Shown here: positions 1 through 8,123 of the stretch, piece after piece | How the letters are laid out: each line of letters opens with the position of its first letter | Position numbering within the stretch: position 1 is the stretch's first letter | Assembly (NCBI GenBank): GCA_946415475.1 | Contig: CAMKSQ010000002.1 | Coordinates: 62,001-126,000, forward strand | Reading direction: 5' to 3' | From: an uncultured Bacteroidales bacterium | GTDB taxonomy: Bacteria > Bacteroidota > Bacteroidia > Bacteroidales > UBA932 | DNA length: 64,000 nt | Position numbers and translations under genes: made by a program | Notes under the pieces: generated by a model | Told to the model about the DNA's origin: nothing | Seen by the model: the letters and a program-made list of their open reading frames with translations, nothing else | Database searches by the model: none

Positions 1-1526
1 ATTCTGCCACTACAACTGGTTATGCTTCTGCTCTGGGTAATAGTAGCTGGTCCAATGCACATGCATCTGCTTCTGAAATAATTGTAACCATTGAAACAGA
101 TGATCCCGCATCCGCATTTTATGCAACTATTGGAGCAACAACTGGTTCCGATTGTGTAAAGGTATTCTATTATGGTGCGACAGACCCCGCTCTTAGTGGA
201 GCGAGCTTGGCACGTACCAGTCCTCTTTCTGGAAATGAAACATCTACTCTTTCTCCGAGAAATCTTACGAATATCACTTATTCTGTTATTTCCGCCCCCG
301 CATTTGTTGACGGTGAGAATATTTCATTTGCAGGTAATGTGATGACCGTACCTTTTCTTAATAATAAGACACTTGACGCCAAAGATGGCACAATCACGGT
401 TCGTGCCACAGGAGATGAGGGCACTGCTGATGCAGAGATAGCTGTCTCTCAGTCTGCCTCTGTATTTACGGCCTCCTCAACTGATGACATTAATATTGCT
501 TGGAACGACCAGACAGCCAAGACGATAACTTTCACATCGTCATTTGCTCTTACGGACAGCAACATCACTAACGACAATGATACTGACTTTTCAGCAAGTT
601 TTGCTGCGGGTGTAAACCCGGATGAGTATGTCCTTTCCATTGCCGCAAATGACGATAATGAGTCTGGAGATTATTATCTGGCCACTATTTCTGTTAGCCG
701 TGATGGTTTATCACCTATCTCTATCGATGTATTCCAAGCATATAGTGGAGGAACTACTCCGTTATCTGCCCCATCAAATGTTAAGATAACCGCAATGACA
801 GCAAATAGTTTCAATGCTTCTTGGAATGCAGTCACAAATGCAGATGGTTATCATTGGGTTCTTTCTACGGAGGCTGATCCGGATGATGTGGATGATGGAA
901 ACACCAAGGCTTCTGGAGATATAGCAAGTGGCAGCACTACCACTCTTAGCAAGACTGGTTTAACCGGAGATAGTGTTTTGGCGGGAAAAACGTCTTACTA
1001 TTTCCATATATATGCTAAAGGAAGTGGTAGTTGGTCAAATTCCGACCCTACAACTGTAGGAAAGGGCTACATGATTATTGATGGCTCGACATTAACATCA
1101 ACAGCAACCACAGCGGTTTCTGATAAGACCTATTATACAAACTTTACGGTCACATTCAGTGATGGCGCAAAGTCACAGGCCTCTTCTGGAAGTAACAAGT
1201 TCAGCACTAATGCGGCAATCCTTATTGGTAAGAATGGAAAATACATCAATAATAATAAGTGTGCAACTCCTGGTGAAATAACCAAATTTGAGATATTCTA
1301 TAATGATGGAGCAGCAGCAAAGGCAACCTACGGTGTAAGATTTAGTTCATCGGCTATTGCGTCATATGCTACTGGAACGAATACTTATGAAGTATCAAGC
1401 ACCACACTTAATGGCGTGTTTGACTGCTCTTCAAAACTGCCATCTAATGCTAAATACTTCTGGTATCAGGTAACAAACGCCAATAATACCCAGGTACAAT
1501 TCCGTATACTGTATACACCAGAATAA
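1..1526 (+). CDS. Partial surface protein with BACON-like and fibronectin III-like domains
   Basis: The reading frame is open from base 3 to the TAA at 1524-1526, so the gene enters from the left edge and its true start is outside the window. About 507 residues are visible. They include a Ser/Thr-rich part, a BACON-like beta-sandwich around the stretch AEIAVSQSAS, and a fibronectin III-like domain beginning SAPSNVKITAMTANSFNASW. The C-terminal 150 residues are another beta-rich region without a recognised motif. There are no membrane segments. By family it should be exported and cell-surface attached, but the signal peptide is not visible. It is followed directly by a strong terminator and converges with the next lipoprotein gene. 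Its A+T-rich composition matches the other surface genes here and differs from the housekeeping genes. Ligand unknown. Confidence 0.75.
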   Translation, partial: SATTTGYASALGNSSWSNAHASASEIIVTIETDDPASAFYATIGATTGSDCVKVFYYGATDPALSGASLARTSPLSGNETSTLSPRNLTNITYSVISAPAFVDGENISFAGNVMTVPFLNNKTLDAKDGTITVRATGDEGTADAEIAVSQSASVFTASSTDDINIAWNDQTAKTITFTSSFALTDSNITNDNDTDFSASFAAGVNPDEYVLSIAANDDNESGDYYLATISVSRDGLSPISIDVFQAYSGGTTPLSAPSNVKITAMTANSFNASWNAVTNADGYHWVLSTEADPDDVDDGNTKASGDIASGSTTTLSKTGLTGDSVLAGKTSYYFHIYAKGSGSWSNSDPTTVGKGYMIIDGSTLTSTATTAVSDKTYYTNFTVTFSDGAKSQASSGSNKFSTNAAILIGKNGKYINNNKCATPGEITKFEIFYNDGAAAKATYGVRFSSSAIASYATGTNTYEVSSTTLNGVFDCSSKLPSNAKYFWYQVTNANNTQVQFRILYTPE

Positions 1527-1543
1527 AAGATTGCTGCTAAATG

Positions 1544-1583
1544 AAATAGCCGAGGCCTTTTTGTGAGTCCTCGGCTATTTATT
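1544..1583 (+). terminator. Rho-independent terminator of the partial surface protein gene
   Basis: Arms AAATAGCCGAGG (1544-1555) and CCTCGGCTATTT (1569-1580) are perfectly complementary, with a 13-base loop and T-rich sequence after the stem. It lies 18 bases after the stop codon. Confidence 0.85.
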
Positions 1584-1631
1584 ATTTGCAAAAAACTATG
1601 GTACAATACGTAAGACTCTTAGATGTACTTC

Positions 1632-1676
1632 ATCGGTGCTTACGTCGTACTTTATCGTATGCTTACATCCTACTTT
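1632..1676. repeat. Two adjacent copies of a ~22-23 bp degenerate repeat (ATCGNATGCTTAC core)
   Basis: ATCGGTGCTTACG... (1632-1653) is followed without a gap by ATCGTATGCTTACA... (1654-1676). Both end in a TACTTT block. The same unit recurs at 5282-5304 and 5309-5333. The region is also bracketed by GTACAA (about 1612) and TTGTAC (1675-1680). It lies between two convergent surface-protein genes, next to the terminator of the minus-strand one. Confidence 0.6.
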
Positions 1677-1704
1677 GTACAAGAAGAATTAAATTCTAAA
1701 AGAA

Positions 1705-1740
1705 ATAAAAGCCGGGGCTCAATTAGGCCTCGGCTTTTAT
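1705..1740 (-). terminator. Terminator of the 680-residue lipoprotein gene
   Basis: A stem of about 15 bp with one G-T pair: ATAAAAGCCGGGGC at 1705-1718 pairs with GCCTCGGCTTTTAT at 1727-1740. On the minus strand it is followed by a T-rich run. It lies 18 bases beyond the stop codon at 1759. Confidence 0.8.
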
Positions 1741-1758
1741 AATTGCTTGTATTTTGAA

Positions 1759-3801
1759 CTATTCGGCGTGTACGCCCCAGACTACACTTCTTTCTCCAGA
1801 TGAGGTAAGAGTAAATTCTGTTGCGGTTGATACACCGGTTAAAGTAAAGGTTTTGAAGTAGTCTGTTGTTACCAGGCTCTGGCCATTAAGGTTAAATGTA
1901 CTGCCTGTTCCTTGAATAGCAGAGTCGGCCGTCAGAGAAACAGAGTTAGAACCCGAAACTTTAGTATTAGGGGTAACCTGTAAGGAAACAGTCTTTCCAT
2001 TCCACGCGGCAGCATGAACGTATAGTTTTGTGGCTCCTGCGGGAACTGTAACTTTACAAGTCCCATTCTTTGCTACTTTCGTCGCAGAATAATTCTTGCT
2101 GCTAATAGTGACGGTTACATCAGCCATACCATCGGATACAGTTAAGGTGCTCCCGTGGATATTTGCGTAATTAATGTCGTTCACCGTTAAGCCGGTAACA
2201 TCTACTGTCATATTGAGATATGACAGGGTCACCTTGGTTTCACCAGCACTAAGCACAGTGGGCGATACTGTGAGGACGGAATTATCCAGCGTAACAACTT
2301 GATCGCTTTTTACTCCTGCATTATCCTCAAAAGTGGCTTTTACAACCATTCCAGTGGCGTCAAAAGATTCACCGGCAGAATAAGTAGTCTTTGTAGGAGC
2401 AGTCGTAACAGCAAGAGATTTCAAATTCCATACTGTGGCGTCCTTTAAGGTCTTCCTATAAACTCTAACGGCATCCTGTGTACTTGATGTTTTGTAGCAT
2501 GCAAAACGAGGGTCTGTTCCACTGTTATAATTATATCGCATATCAATTCTGGCATCAGCATTAGTAGACCCTTGTGAGATAATAGATGCAATACCATTAG
2601 CGTCAACTGAAATTGCCCATATACCATATGACCCTGCGTTTGCCTTTGTATTTTCGTTGAGGTAATTATTGCTTGTTCCTCCGTTTGCATAAAGGTATTT
2701 CGTGCCAACAGGTAAATACCAACCACCCGTTGCAGTTTCAAGTGTTATTTGTTGAACTCCAGCGGGAACAGAAGATATGACAGATTTATCATCAGAGCTG
2801 GTTACACTAACCGCATTACGGAATTTCGTGCTGTTCTGAGATCCTAAAGCATAGTCAGCGTCATCATTGGCGATAACTATAACATCATCTGCAGCTAACG
2901 CTGTGCTTGTACTTTTAACAAGGTTCCAGGTAAAACTAATACCTGCCGGCATAGTGACTCTGAAATCCAAAAACTTACCCTCTTTAAAATCGATTCCGCC
3001 GTCCCCGAAGGTCTTAGAGTAGGTCTTGGCGTTGGTGGTTACATTCACCGTAAGGGTGTGCCCATCATTAGGAATGCAGGTAAAGTAGACAGGGAAATCT
3101 CCGGAAGCGGGGACCGCCTCGTTATTATATGTTAATACAAGTGTTTTGCTATCAGATACTGCCGTTGTAGTTGAACCATCATAATAACCTACCAGATCCT
3201 TGTTGGAAGTGATTTCAACTTTGCTGACAAGTTCTCCTTCGCCCAAGGCCTTCAAGGTCATTCTGTTGACAGTAACTTTTCTGTTAAATGAAAGAAGCAT
3301 GTCACTTGCCGATGTTCCATCAGTTGTTATTACTTTATCGTCAGAGAAAAGAATATCTCCTTTGGGGTCAAAGTTGTCTGTTTCAGGACTCTGATACTTG
3401 CTAACCATGGGTTTGCCTGCAGCATATAACTCGCGAGCTAAGATTGCCCTGAAAGTATAAGTGGCAGCCTTTGGAACGGTGGCTGTGATAGTCATGTGTG
3501 TGGCGTCAACCCTGCTCGCCGTTGAGGTAACCTTGGTAAGCTTGGTACCATCAACGAGATAGACAGTGATATAATCCTCGTCTTCGTCGATCCACTCATA
3601 GGACACCTTGTTCTTATCTGTCTCGATGACAGCTTGAGTTTTCGTTTCATCACCGGCTTTTTCTGCGTTGAAGGTGAACGTTACCATCTCTACGGGAGTT
3701 TCCTCCGGAGTGTCAATAATCAATTCCTGCTCTTTTGCACAAGATGCAAGGAGAAGAGAGGCTATGCTCATAGCCCAGATGGAGTAATTTAATGTTTTCA
3801 T
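1759..3801 (-). CDS. Fimbrillin-like surface lipoprotein with bacterial Ig-like domain (680 aa)
   Basis: The N-terminus is a lipoprotein signal peptide with lipobox LLASC near residue 20, so the mature protein is predicted to be acylated and anchored in the outer membrane. Residues about 30-290 resemble the fimbrillin-like beta-sandwich of Bacteroidales (ETKTQAVIE near the start, then a repeated strand pattern). A central region of about 200 residues is unassigned. Near residue 500, LKSLAVTTAPTKTTYSAGES opens a bacterial Ig-like (group 3) domain, followed by a further beta-rich C-terminal domain. There are no catalytic motifs, so adhesion or a structural role is inference. The ATG lies 11 bases after the stop of a 43-residue peptide gene on the same strand, so the two probably form one transcript. 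A+T-rich composition suggests horizontal acquisition. Confidence 0.75.
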   Translation of the reverse strand: MKTLNYSIWAMSIASLLLASCAKEQELIIDTPEETPVEMVTFTFNAEKAGDETKTQAVIETDKNKVSYEWIDEDEDYITVYLVDGTKLTKVTSTASRVDATHMTITATVPKAATYTFRAILARELYAAGKPMVSKYQSPETDNFDPKGDILFSDDKVITTDGTSASDMLLSFNRKVTVNRMTLKALGEGELVSKVEITSNKDLVGYYDGSTTTAVSDSKTLVLTYNNEAVPASGDFPVYFTCIPNDGHTLTVNVTTNAKTYSKTFGDGGIDFKEGKFLDFRVTMPAGISFTWNLVKSTSTALAADDVIVIANDDADYALGSQNSTKFRNAVSVTSSDDKSVISSVPAGVQQITLETATGGWYLPVGTKYLYANGGTSNNYLNENTKANAGSYGIWAISVDANGIASIISQGSTNADARIDMRYNYNSGTDPRFACYKTSSTQDAVRVYRKTLKDATVWNLKSLAVTTAPTKTTYSAGESFDATGMVVKATFEDNAGVKSDQVVTLDNSVLTVSPTVLSAGETKVTLSYLNMTVDVTGLTVNDINYANIHGSTLTVSDGMADVTVTISSKNYSATKVAKNGTCKVTVPAGATKLYVHAAAWNGKTVSLQVTPNTKVSGSNSVSLTADSAIQGTGSTFNLNGQSLVTTDYFKTFTLTGVSTATEFTLTSSGERSVVWGVHAE

Positions 3802-3812
3802 AGCCTTGTCAA

Positions 3813-3944
3813 TTAAAAATCACCACCATCAATAAGATCTTCTTTCCCACCAGGTGCACCGGGGCTTGTACATACCATTCCCTCGAATCGTACCACGAGG
3901 GTTTCCGTCTCGGGTGAGACGTAAGTCAGTTTTTCTTTGTTCAT
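3813..3944 (-). CDS. Small leader-like peptide gene (43 aa), paralog A
   Basis: ATG at 3944 opens a 43-residue frame ending in TAA at 3813. The N-terminal half reads MNKEKLTYVSPETETLVVRF, then EGMVC; the C-terminal half is Gly/Asp-rich and ends DGGDF. The frame is worth calling because two more short genes (7863-8009 and 11397-11552) share the same core Y-x-[AS]-P-x5-[LI]-V-x3-E-G and the same position just before a large surface lipoprotein gene. There is no signal peptide or membrane segment. I do not recognise a named family. A regulatory leader peptide, a secreted peptide or a modified-peptide precursor are all possible, and nothing in the sequence decides between them. Confidence 0.65.
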   Translation of the reverse strand: MNKEKLTYVSPETETLVVRFEGMVCTSPGAPGGKEDLIDGGDF

Positions 3945-4072
3945 AGATTTATAGATTTAAGGATTTGATAATAATCGGCTGCGGAATCGGTGGCAAAAAA
4001 GTCATCCTTAAGTTGACACCTTAGGGATTTCGCGCACCCTCCCCCATCTTTGTGTTTTAATCAGTTAAGACT

Positions 4073-4999
4073 ATGGAACAAAACACAAACTTCAGCGACG
4101 TCGTTGCGCTATGGGAAGCGGACAAAAAACGGTATGTAAAGAGATCCACCTATGCAACCTACTGTACACTCATTCGGAGCCATCTGCTGCCGGAATTGGG
4201 AGAAAAAGATGATATCAGTGAAGAAGACGTCCAGGAATTCGTAAACAGGAAACTGGCCGATGGCCTAAGCCGAAAGACCGTAAGAGACATTCTGGTCATA
4301 CTCAAGATGATACTCCGGTATGGCGCAAAACACGGGCTGCTGCCCGAGCGCCAGATAGACGTCGTATTCCCTCCGGAAAGGGAAAACCATGAAGTCCAAG
4401 TACTGACACTGGCCAATCAGCGCAAACTGATGAACTACGTAAAAGAAAACCCAGGCTACTTGAACCTGGGAATACTCATCTGCCTTGCCGCGGGCCTTCG
4501 CATCGGCGAAGTCTGCGCCCTGCAATGGAATGACGTAGACGTAGCCTCCGGCATAATCCGCGTCAACAAAACCATCCAGCGTATTTATATAGCCGATGAA
4601 AACGAAAGATTTACCGGCATCCTTATAGACAAACCCAAGACCCGGAACTCCCAACGGGAAATACCTATGACACGGGAACTACAGGGTTTACTACGGCCGC
4701 TCAAGAAGAACGCACAAGGCGACTACTATGTACTGACTAACGCGCCCACGCCTACTGAACCACGCACTTATCGCAACTACTTTAATAAGGTACTCCTACG
4801 TCTGGGCCTGCCCAAAATGCGCTTCCACGGGCTACGCCACAGCTTTGCCACAAGGTGCATCGAAAGCAAATGCGACTACAAAACCGTAAGCGTCCTGCTA
4901 GGCCACTCCAACATCAGCACCACCCTCAACCTCTACGTACATCCCAACCTGGAACAGAAGCGAAAGTGTATCAACAGCATGGGGAAACTGATTAAGTAA
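4073..4999 (+). CDS. Tyrosine recombinase (phage-integrase family)
   Basis: A 308-residue site-specific recombinase. Residues about 5-95 form the SAM-like core-binding domain, and residues about 110-300 form the catalytic domain. All expected catalytic residues are present: R143 in GLRIGEVCAL, K189, H252 and R255 in HGLRHSFAT, H278 in LLGHSN, and the nucleophile Y288 in LNLYVH. It would cut and rejoin DNA through a 3'-phosphotyrosine. No excisionase, relaxase or phage structural gene is nearby, so it is an orphan recombinase inside a surface-lipoprotein block. This resembles recombinases that rearrange Bacteroidales surface loci, but the target site is not proven. Its stop codon overlaps one arm of a 10-bp inverted repeat (4996-5005 and 5289-5298). 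Confidence 0.9.
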   Translation: MEQNTNFSDVVALWEADKKRYVKRSTYATYCTLIRSHLLPELGEKDDISEEDVQEFVNRKLADGLSRKTVRDILVILKMILRYGAKHGLLPERQIDVVFPPERENHEVQVLTLANQRKLMNYVKENPGYLNLGILICLAAGLRIGEVCALQWNDVDVASGIIRVNKTIQRIYIADENERFTGILIDKPKTRNSQREIPMTRELQGLLRPLKKNAQGDYYVLTNAPTPTEPRTYRNYFNKVLLRLGLPKMRFHGLRHSFATRCIESKCDYKTVSVLLGHSNISTTLNLYVHPNLEQKRKCINSMGKLIK

Positions 5000-5044
5000 G
5001 TAAGCCTCCGACGAAGTACATATAAATGACACGGAGTTATATGC

Positions 5045-5089
5045 AAGTGGCAGCAACTTTTCCGAAGTTCCGGTAAGTTGCTGCCACTT
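5045..5089. repeat. Perfect 15-bp inverted repeat downstream of the recombinase
   Basis: AAGTGGCAGCAACTT (5045-5059) and AAGTTGCTGCCACTT (5075-5089) are exact reverse complements around a 15-base loop. There is no T-run after it on the plus strand, so it is a poor classical terminator. It starts a structured stretch that continues to 5333. Confidence 0.8.
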
Positions 5090-5102
5090 TCGCTTAGTTG
5101 TA

Positions 5103-5142
5103 TGCTACTCGCTGCTAGTCGCTGCGACTTTCTGCCAGTTGC
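5103..5142. repeat. Four helically phased 10-bp imperfect direct repeats
   Basis: The units are TGCTACTCGC, TGCTAGTCGC, TGCGACTTTC and TGCCAGTTGC, end to end. The 10-bp period is about one helical turn, as in arrays bound by a protein on one face of the DNA. They lie between two inverted repeats and just downstream of the recombinase gene. The stretch 5000-5404 holds no convincing gene; the open frame on the minus strand across it is explained by these repeats. Confidence 0.55.
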
Positions 5143-5175
5143 ACGGAAGTAGATGTCAATGGTTGGTAGCACCTT

Positions 5176-5212
5176 TGCAAAAGGTTGGTTTTTAGGTAAC
5201 CAGCCTTTTGCA
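5176..5212. repeat. Second inverted repeat in the recombinase-proximal region
   Basis: TGCAAAAGGTTGGTT (5176-5190) pairs with AACCAGCCTTTTGCA (5198-5212), 15-bp arms with one G-T pair and a 7-base loop. A third, diverged copy of one arm (CAAAGGCTGGCTG) follows near 5253-5267. Confidence 0.7.
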
Positions 5213-5281
5213 GTCAGATGGGCATTGAGGGCACTCTGATGCATTTTATGTGTCAAAGGCTGGCTGCTCAAAAACGTAAGC

Positions 5282-5333
5282 ATCGAATGCTTACTTACGT
5301 ACTTGTCCAGGATGCTTACCGGATGCGTACCTT
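5282..5333. repeat. Two further copies of the ATCGNATGCTTAC repeat
   Basis: ATCGAATGCTTACTTACG... (5282-5304) and AGGATGCTTACC... (5309-5333) match the paired units at 1632-1676. As there, they lie just beyond the terminator at the 3' end of a minus-strand lipoprotein gene. GCTTACTTAC at 5289-5298 is also the inverted partner of 4996-5005. Confidence 0.55.
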
Positions 5334-5352
5334 ACCGTTTAATTACATTCAA

Positions 5353-5383
5353 AATCCGAGGCTCAGTTCCTGGGCCTCGGATT
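5353..5383 (-). terminator. Terminator of the 812-residue lipoprotein gene
   Basis: AATCCGAGGC (5353-5362) pairs with GCCTCGGATT (5374-5383), followed by a short T-run on the minus strand. It lies about 20 bases past the stop codon. Confidence 0.75.
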
Positions 5384-5404
5384 AGATAAGAAAAAAAACA
5401 CTAA

Positions 5405-7843
5405 TTATTCACCATATACAATTACATTGTCAAGCTGACTGTCTCTATTGGTCTTTGAACTGCTAGCGTCAGAGGTAACGTACTCCCACTTCAATCTAAA
5501 ATCTGAGGTCACCACATCAGATACAGTGGCTGAATATCCATTAGTTTCATCAACATTTGTATCCTTCGCATAGGTTAGAGTGGTCCAACTCGTCCCATTA
5601 GTAGAATACTTCAGTGTCATAGTAACGTTTGTTCCCAGTTTAGACAAGAAGGTTACTTTCTTTATCGTCTTGCTTGCAGAAAGGACATTTTCGGTTGTTA
5701 CAGAACCATTATTAGCATTACCCTTCACACGGCAGATAATATTTGCAGACCCGGCAAGAGGAGTACCGGTAGTCACGCAATCAGCTTTAACAAGGTTCCA
5801 ATCCACGGAGGATACTGTATATTGATTTTCGGTATATGAATTGTTTCCACTGGTCCGGTGCTCACTAGAGCCTTCAAATGTAGCAGTATATACGGGATTG
5901 GCGACCGCAGTAGATGCTTTCTTGATGGTAATTACCTTCTTCTGAGGGTCATCCACGTTACCATTACGGTATATTACGATAGTGCCAAGCGTCTGTTCTT
6001 CGGCACCAGCAGCTGTTGTAGAACTTACTGTGATCGTCTGAGCAGAGGCATTTCCGGAACCGGAAGCGGCGCTGGAAATAGTAAGGTTCTTTTCATCGGC
6101 GGGAGAAGCAACGGCCGTCCAGCCAAAAGTGGGCGTGGTAATAGTGAAACTGGCTGTTGTTTCGTCCTTCAGGATCGTAATAGTAGAACCGGAAACGCTG
6201 AATGTCTCGCCGCGCTGGGCTACAGAAACAACTTTATTGGCACCCTGGCTAGCGGAAGAAAGAGTGATTGAACCATTTCTGGCAGAAGTTCCATAGTTCG
6301 GATTCACAGAGTAGGTAACTGTGCCAGCATGATCAGAAACAGCGGATGCTACGACTACGGTACCATCACCTGCGGCCTCAACATCGTCTGCACCAGTGAA
6401 GTTATGGATTGTATAGGTCAAATTAGCATCTACATCACCAATTGCAGGAACGTCCGTTACATTAGAGGCAACTATAGAAGGGTCGCCCAAAACGGCCCCA
6501 TTGCCGTATATCTTAACGTTATCAATAGTAAGCTGGTAGTTACCTGATGTGGGTTTTGTTCCAGCCACTTCAAATTTGATTCTGACTTTCGAGAATTCTC
6601 CAGTCGAGCTAACAACGAAGCTATACTTGGCAAAACTGGTGGTTAATGATTTTTCATTATCGACCTTAACCCAGTTGGTACCACTGTCAGTTGAATAGTA
6701 GGTGTTTAATTTGAGATTTGTGTCGGACACTTTGGCGTCATAACTGACACTCGTAACATAGGAGCAGTCGAACCCATTATAGATTGCTCCAAAATTACCA
6801 GCAGAATAGACGCGCAGTTGTGCACAGTTACTTCCATTCCAGTTGCCATAGGTGATATACCAGGAAGTTCCCTCAGAATCTGTCCCTTGAATAGGGGTTG
6901 CACTTGTGTAAGATGATCCATCAATTGGATAATTGAATTCCGTAGAATAGATGGGCGGGGCAGCATCATACGAGAAATTCACCGTCTTAACCTTACCCGG
7001 GACAAAGGAAACAGCAGCCGGGAGGGTGATGCCCTTGGACAAGTCATTGACCGTAAGGGTGAGTTTCTTACCGGCAGCGGCATTGAAAGGAGCTACAGCG
7101 ATATAATAATCGGCCGAGGCGCCATCCGCGATGGGGGTGGTGTTTGACACAGAGAGAGTTACGGACTTTCCTGTGCTACCGTCCTTGGGAGTAAACACCG
7201 GAGTATTTCCTTCAAAATTAATTTTGAATTGGCCGGTGATTTCGTAATCTTCTGTTGCAAAAGAAACGCTTGTAACATCCAAGGCCGCACCGGAATCGTT
7301 GGTTACGTGAACCTTGACAACGCTCATGGCCTGATTCATGGTAATGGAGGGAGACGTACCGTTTGCAACGCCCTCTGCCTTTCCATACAGGGGGAACCTA
7401 TTCCCAGCCAGGTGGGCCATCGGCTTTGTAAAATTCTGGGTCATATTACCTCCAACGGCAACATAACCTACTCCATCAGGAGTAACATAGTCATTATGAG
7501 GATAGAAAACGTACCAGTCATTGCTAGCCTCAAAAGCATCTGTGACTGTACCTTTGAACGTATTGCTGGCCAAATCTTCTTCAGCAATGGTAAACTTGTC
7601 TCTGGTACCATATGAGGTAGAGCCGGCTGCAGTATGGAAAACTGCGATTGCATCATTTGCAGCCCATTTTATGGATGAAAGGCTTTCTGCAGTTGTTTTG
7701 GTATCAATACCCGCAACAAGTTCGAACGGAACACCCTGCTTGGCGGGCTCTGCATCTTTGATGATCGCTTCCTGCTTGGCGCAGTTGGTAAGAGTGAGGG
7801 TTGCTGCAATAGCCAGACCCAGAGTAAATAATGTCTTTTTCAT
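5405..7843 (-). CDS. Fimbrillin-like surface lipoprotein with BACON-like domain (812 aa)
   Basis: The start is set at the ATG at 7843 because it opens a typical signal peptide (MKKTLFTLGLAIAATLTLTN, then Cys); the in-frame sequence upstream belongs to another gene. The lipobox cysteine is near residue 21, so outer-membrane anchoring is expected. Residues about 30-290 are fimbrillin-like. Residues about 300-460 look like a jelly-roll or adhesin-type module (STEFNYPIDG, with paired strands). A BACON-like domain follows near residues 530-640 (SVAQRGETFSVSG), and the last 150 residues form another jelly-roll-like module. No enzymatic motif is seen. It starts 19 bases after a 48-residue peptide gene. 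Probable role, by analogy only: surface adhesion or glycan contact. Confidence 0.75.
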   Translation of the reverse strand: MKKTLFTLGLAIAATLTLTNCAKQEAIIKDAEPAKQGVPFELVAGIDTKTTAESLSSIKWAANDAIAVFHTAAGSTSYGTRDKFTIAEEDLASNTFKGTVTDAFEASNDWYVFYPHNDYVTPDGVGYVAVGGNMTQNFTKPMAHLAGNRFPLYGKAEGVANGTSPSITMNQAMSVVKVHVTNDSGAALDVTSVSFATEDYEITGQFKINFEGNTPVFTPKDGSTGKSVTLSVSNTTPIADGASADYYIAVAPFNAAAGKKLTLTVNDLSKGITLPAAVSFVPGKVKTVNFSYDAAPPIYSTEFNYPIDGSSYTSATPIQGTDSEGTSWYITYGNWNGSNCAQLRVYSAGNFGAIYNGFDCSYVTSVSYDAKVSDTNLKLNTYYSTDSGTNWVKVDNEKSLTTSFAKYSFVVSSTGEFSKVRIKFEVAGTKPTSGNYQLTIDNVKIYGNGAVLGDPSIVASNVTDVPAIGDVDANLTYTIHNFTGADDVEAAGDGTVVVASAVSDHAGTVTYSVNPNYGTSARNGSITLSSASQGANKVVSVAQRGETFSVSGSTITILKDETTASFTITTPTFGWTAVASPADEKNLTISSAASGSGNASAQTITVSSTTAAGAEEQTLGTIVIYRNGNVDDPQKKVITIKKASTAVANPVYTATFEGSSEHRTSGNNSYTENQYTVSSVDWNLVKADCVTTGTPLAGSANIICRVKGNANNGSVTTENVLSASKTIKKVTFLSKLGTNVTMTLKYSTNGTSWTTLTYAKDTNVDETNGYSATVSDVVTSDFRLKWEYVTSDASSSKTNRDSQLDNVIVYGE

Positions 7844-7862
7844 AATTATTCCAGGTTTAAGG

Positions 7863-8009
7863 TTACAGCAAAGCATCAAACGTAATTTCACCAAGTCCAT
7901 CGTCGGTGAAACCTCCAATAGTGAATTCTCCGCTTTCGCAGATCACGCCCTCGATTTGTACTACGAGGGGTTCGGCCTCAGGGGCCATGTAAAATTGTTT
8001 TTTGTGCAT
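7863..8009 (-). CDS. Small leader-like peptide gene (48 aa), paralog B
   Basis: ATG at 8009, TAA at 7863. The sequence contains YMAPEAEPLVVQIEGVIC, aligning residue by residue with the peptide at 3813-3944 (YVSPETETLVVRFEGMVC). The C-terminal half is acidic and Gly-rich (GGFTDDGLGE). It is followed after 19 bases by the 812-residue lipoprotein gene. A full promoter (TTG-N20-TAACTTTG, 8053-8083) lies about 44 bases upstream, so this peptide is the first gene of the transcript. Function unknown. Confidence 0.65.
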   Translation of the reverse strand: MHKKQFYMAPEAEPLVVQIEGVICESGEFTIGGFTDDGLGEITFDALL

Positions 8010-8052
8010 AGTATTAATGATAGGTTGTTTGTTAAATTCAGCTTACAAAGTT

Positions 8053-8083
8053 CAAAGTTAACAAATCTTCCGCAAAGGAACAA
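8053..8083 (-). promoter_or_regulatory. Bacteroidota-type promoter of the peptide B-lipoprotein unit
   Basis: On the minus strand, TTG (8083-8081), 20 bases, then TAACTTTG (8060-8053). This fits the Bacteroidota -33/-7 consensus. The -33 TTG lies in the loop of the terminator at 8063-8102. Confidence 0.65.
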
Positions 8084-8102
8084 GCCTCTTTGCGGAAGAT
8101 TT
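8063..8102 (-). terminator. Terminator of the nuclease lipoprotein gene
   Basis: AAATCTTCCGCAAAG (8063-8077) and CTTTGCGGAAGATTT (8088-8102) are perfect 15-bp arms around a 10-base loop. It lies about 20 bases after the stop codon at 8124 on the minus strand. Confidence 0.8.
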
Positions 8103-8123
8103 TAAACCAGTTATGAACAAAGC

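Noticed and set aside
4013..4052. Promoter of the recombinase (TTGACA with CATCTTTG)
   Set aside because: The spacing of nearly 30 bases is too long for the TTG-N19-21-TAnnTTTG form, and the -7 box has a mismatch.
4073..4999. Prophage or integrative element
   Set aside because: No phage structural, relaxase, conjugation or excisionase gene lies nearby, and no tRNA attachment site is seen; only the recombinase and repeats are present.
4933..5283. 116-codon minus-strand frame downstream of the recombinase
   Set aside because: It spans two inverted repeats and four 10-bp repeats and overlaps the recombinase 3' end; the open frame is explained by repeat structure.
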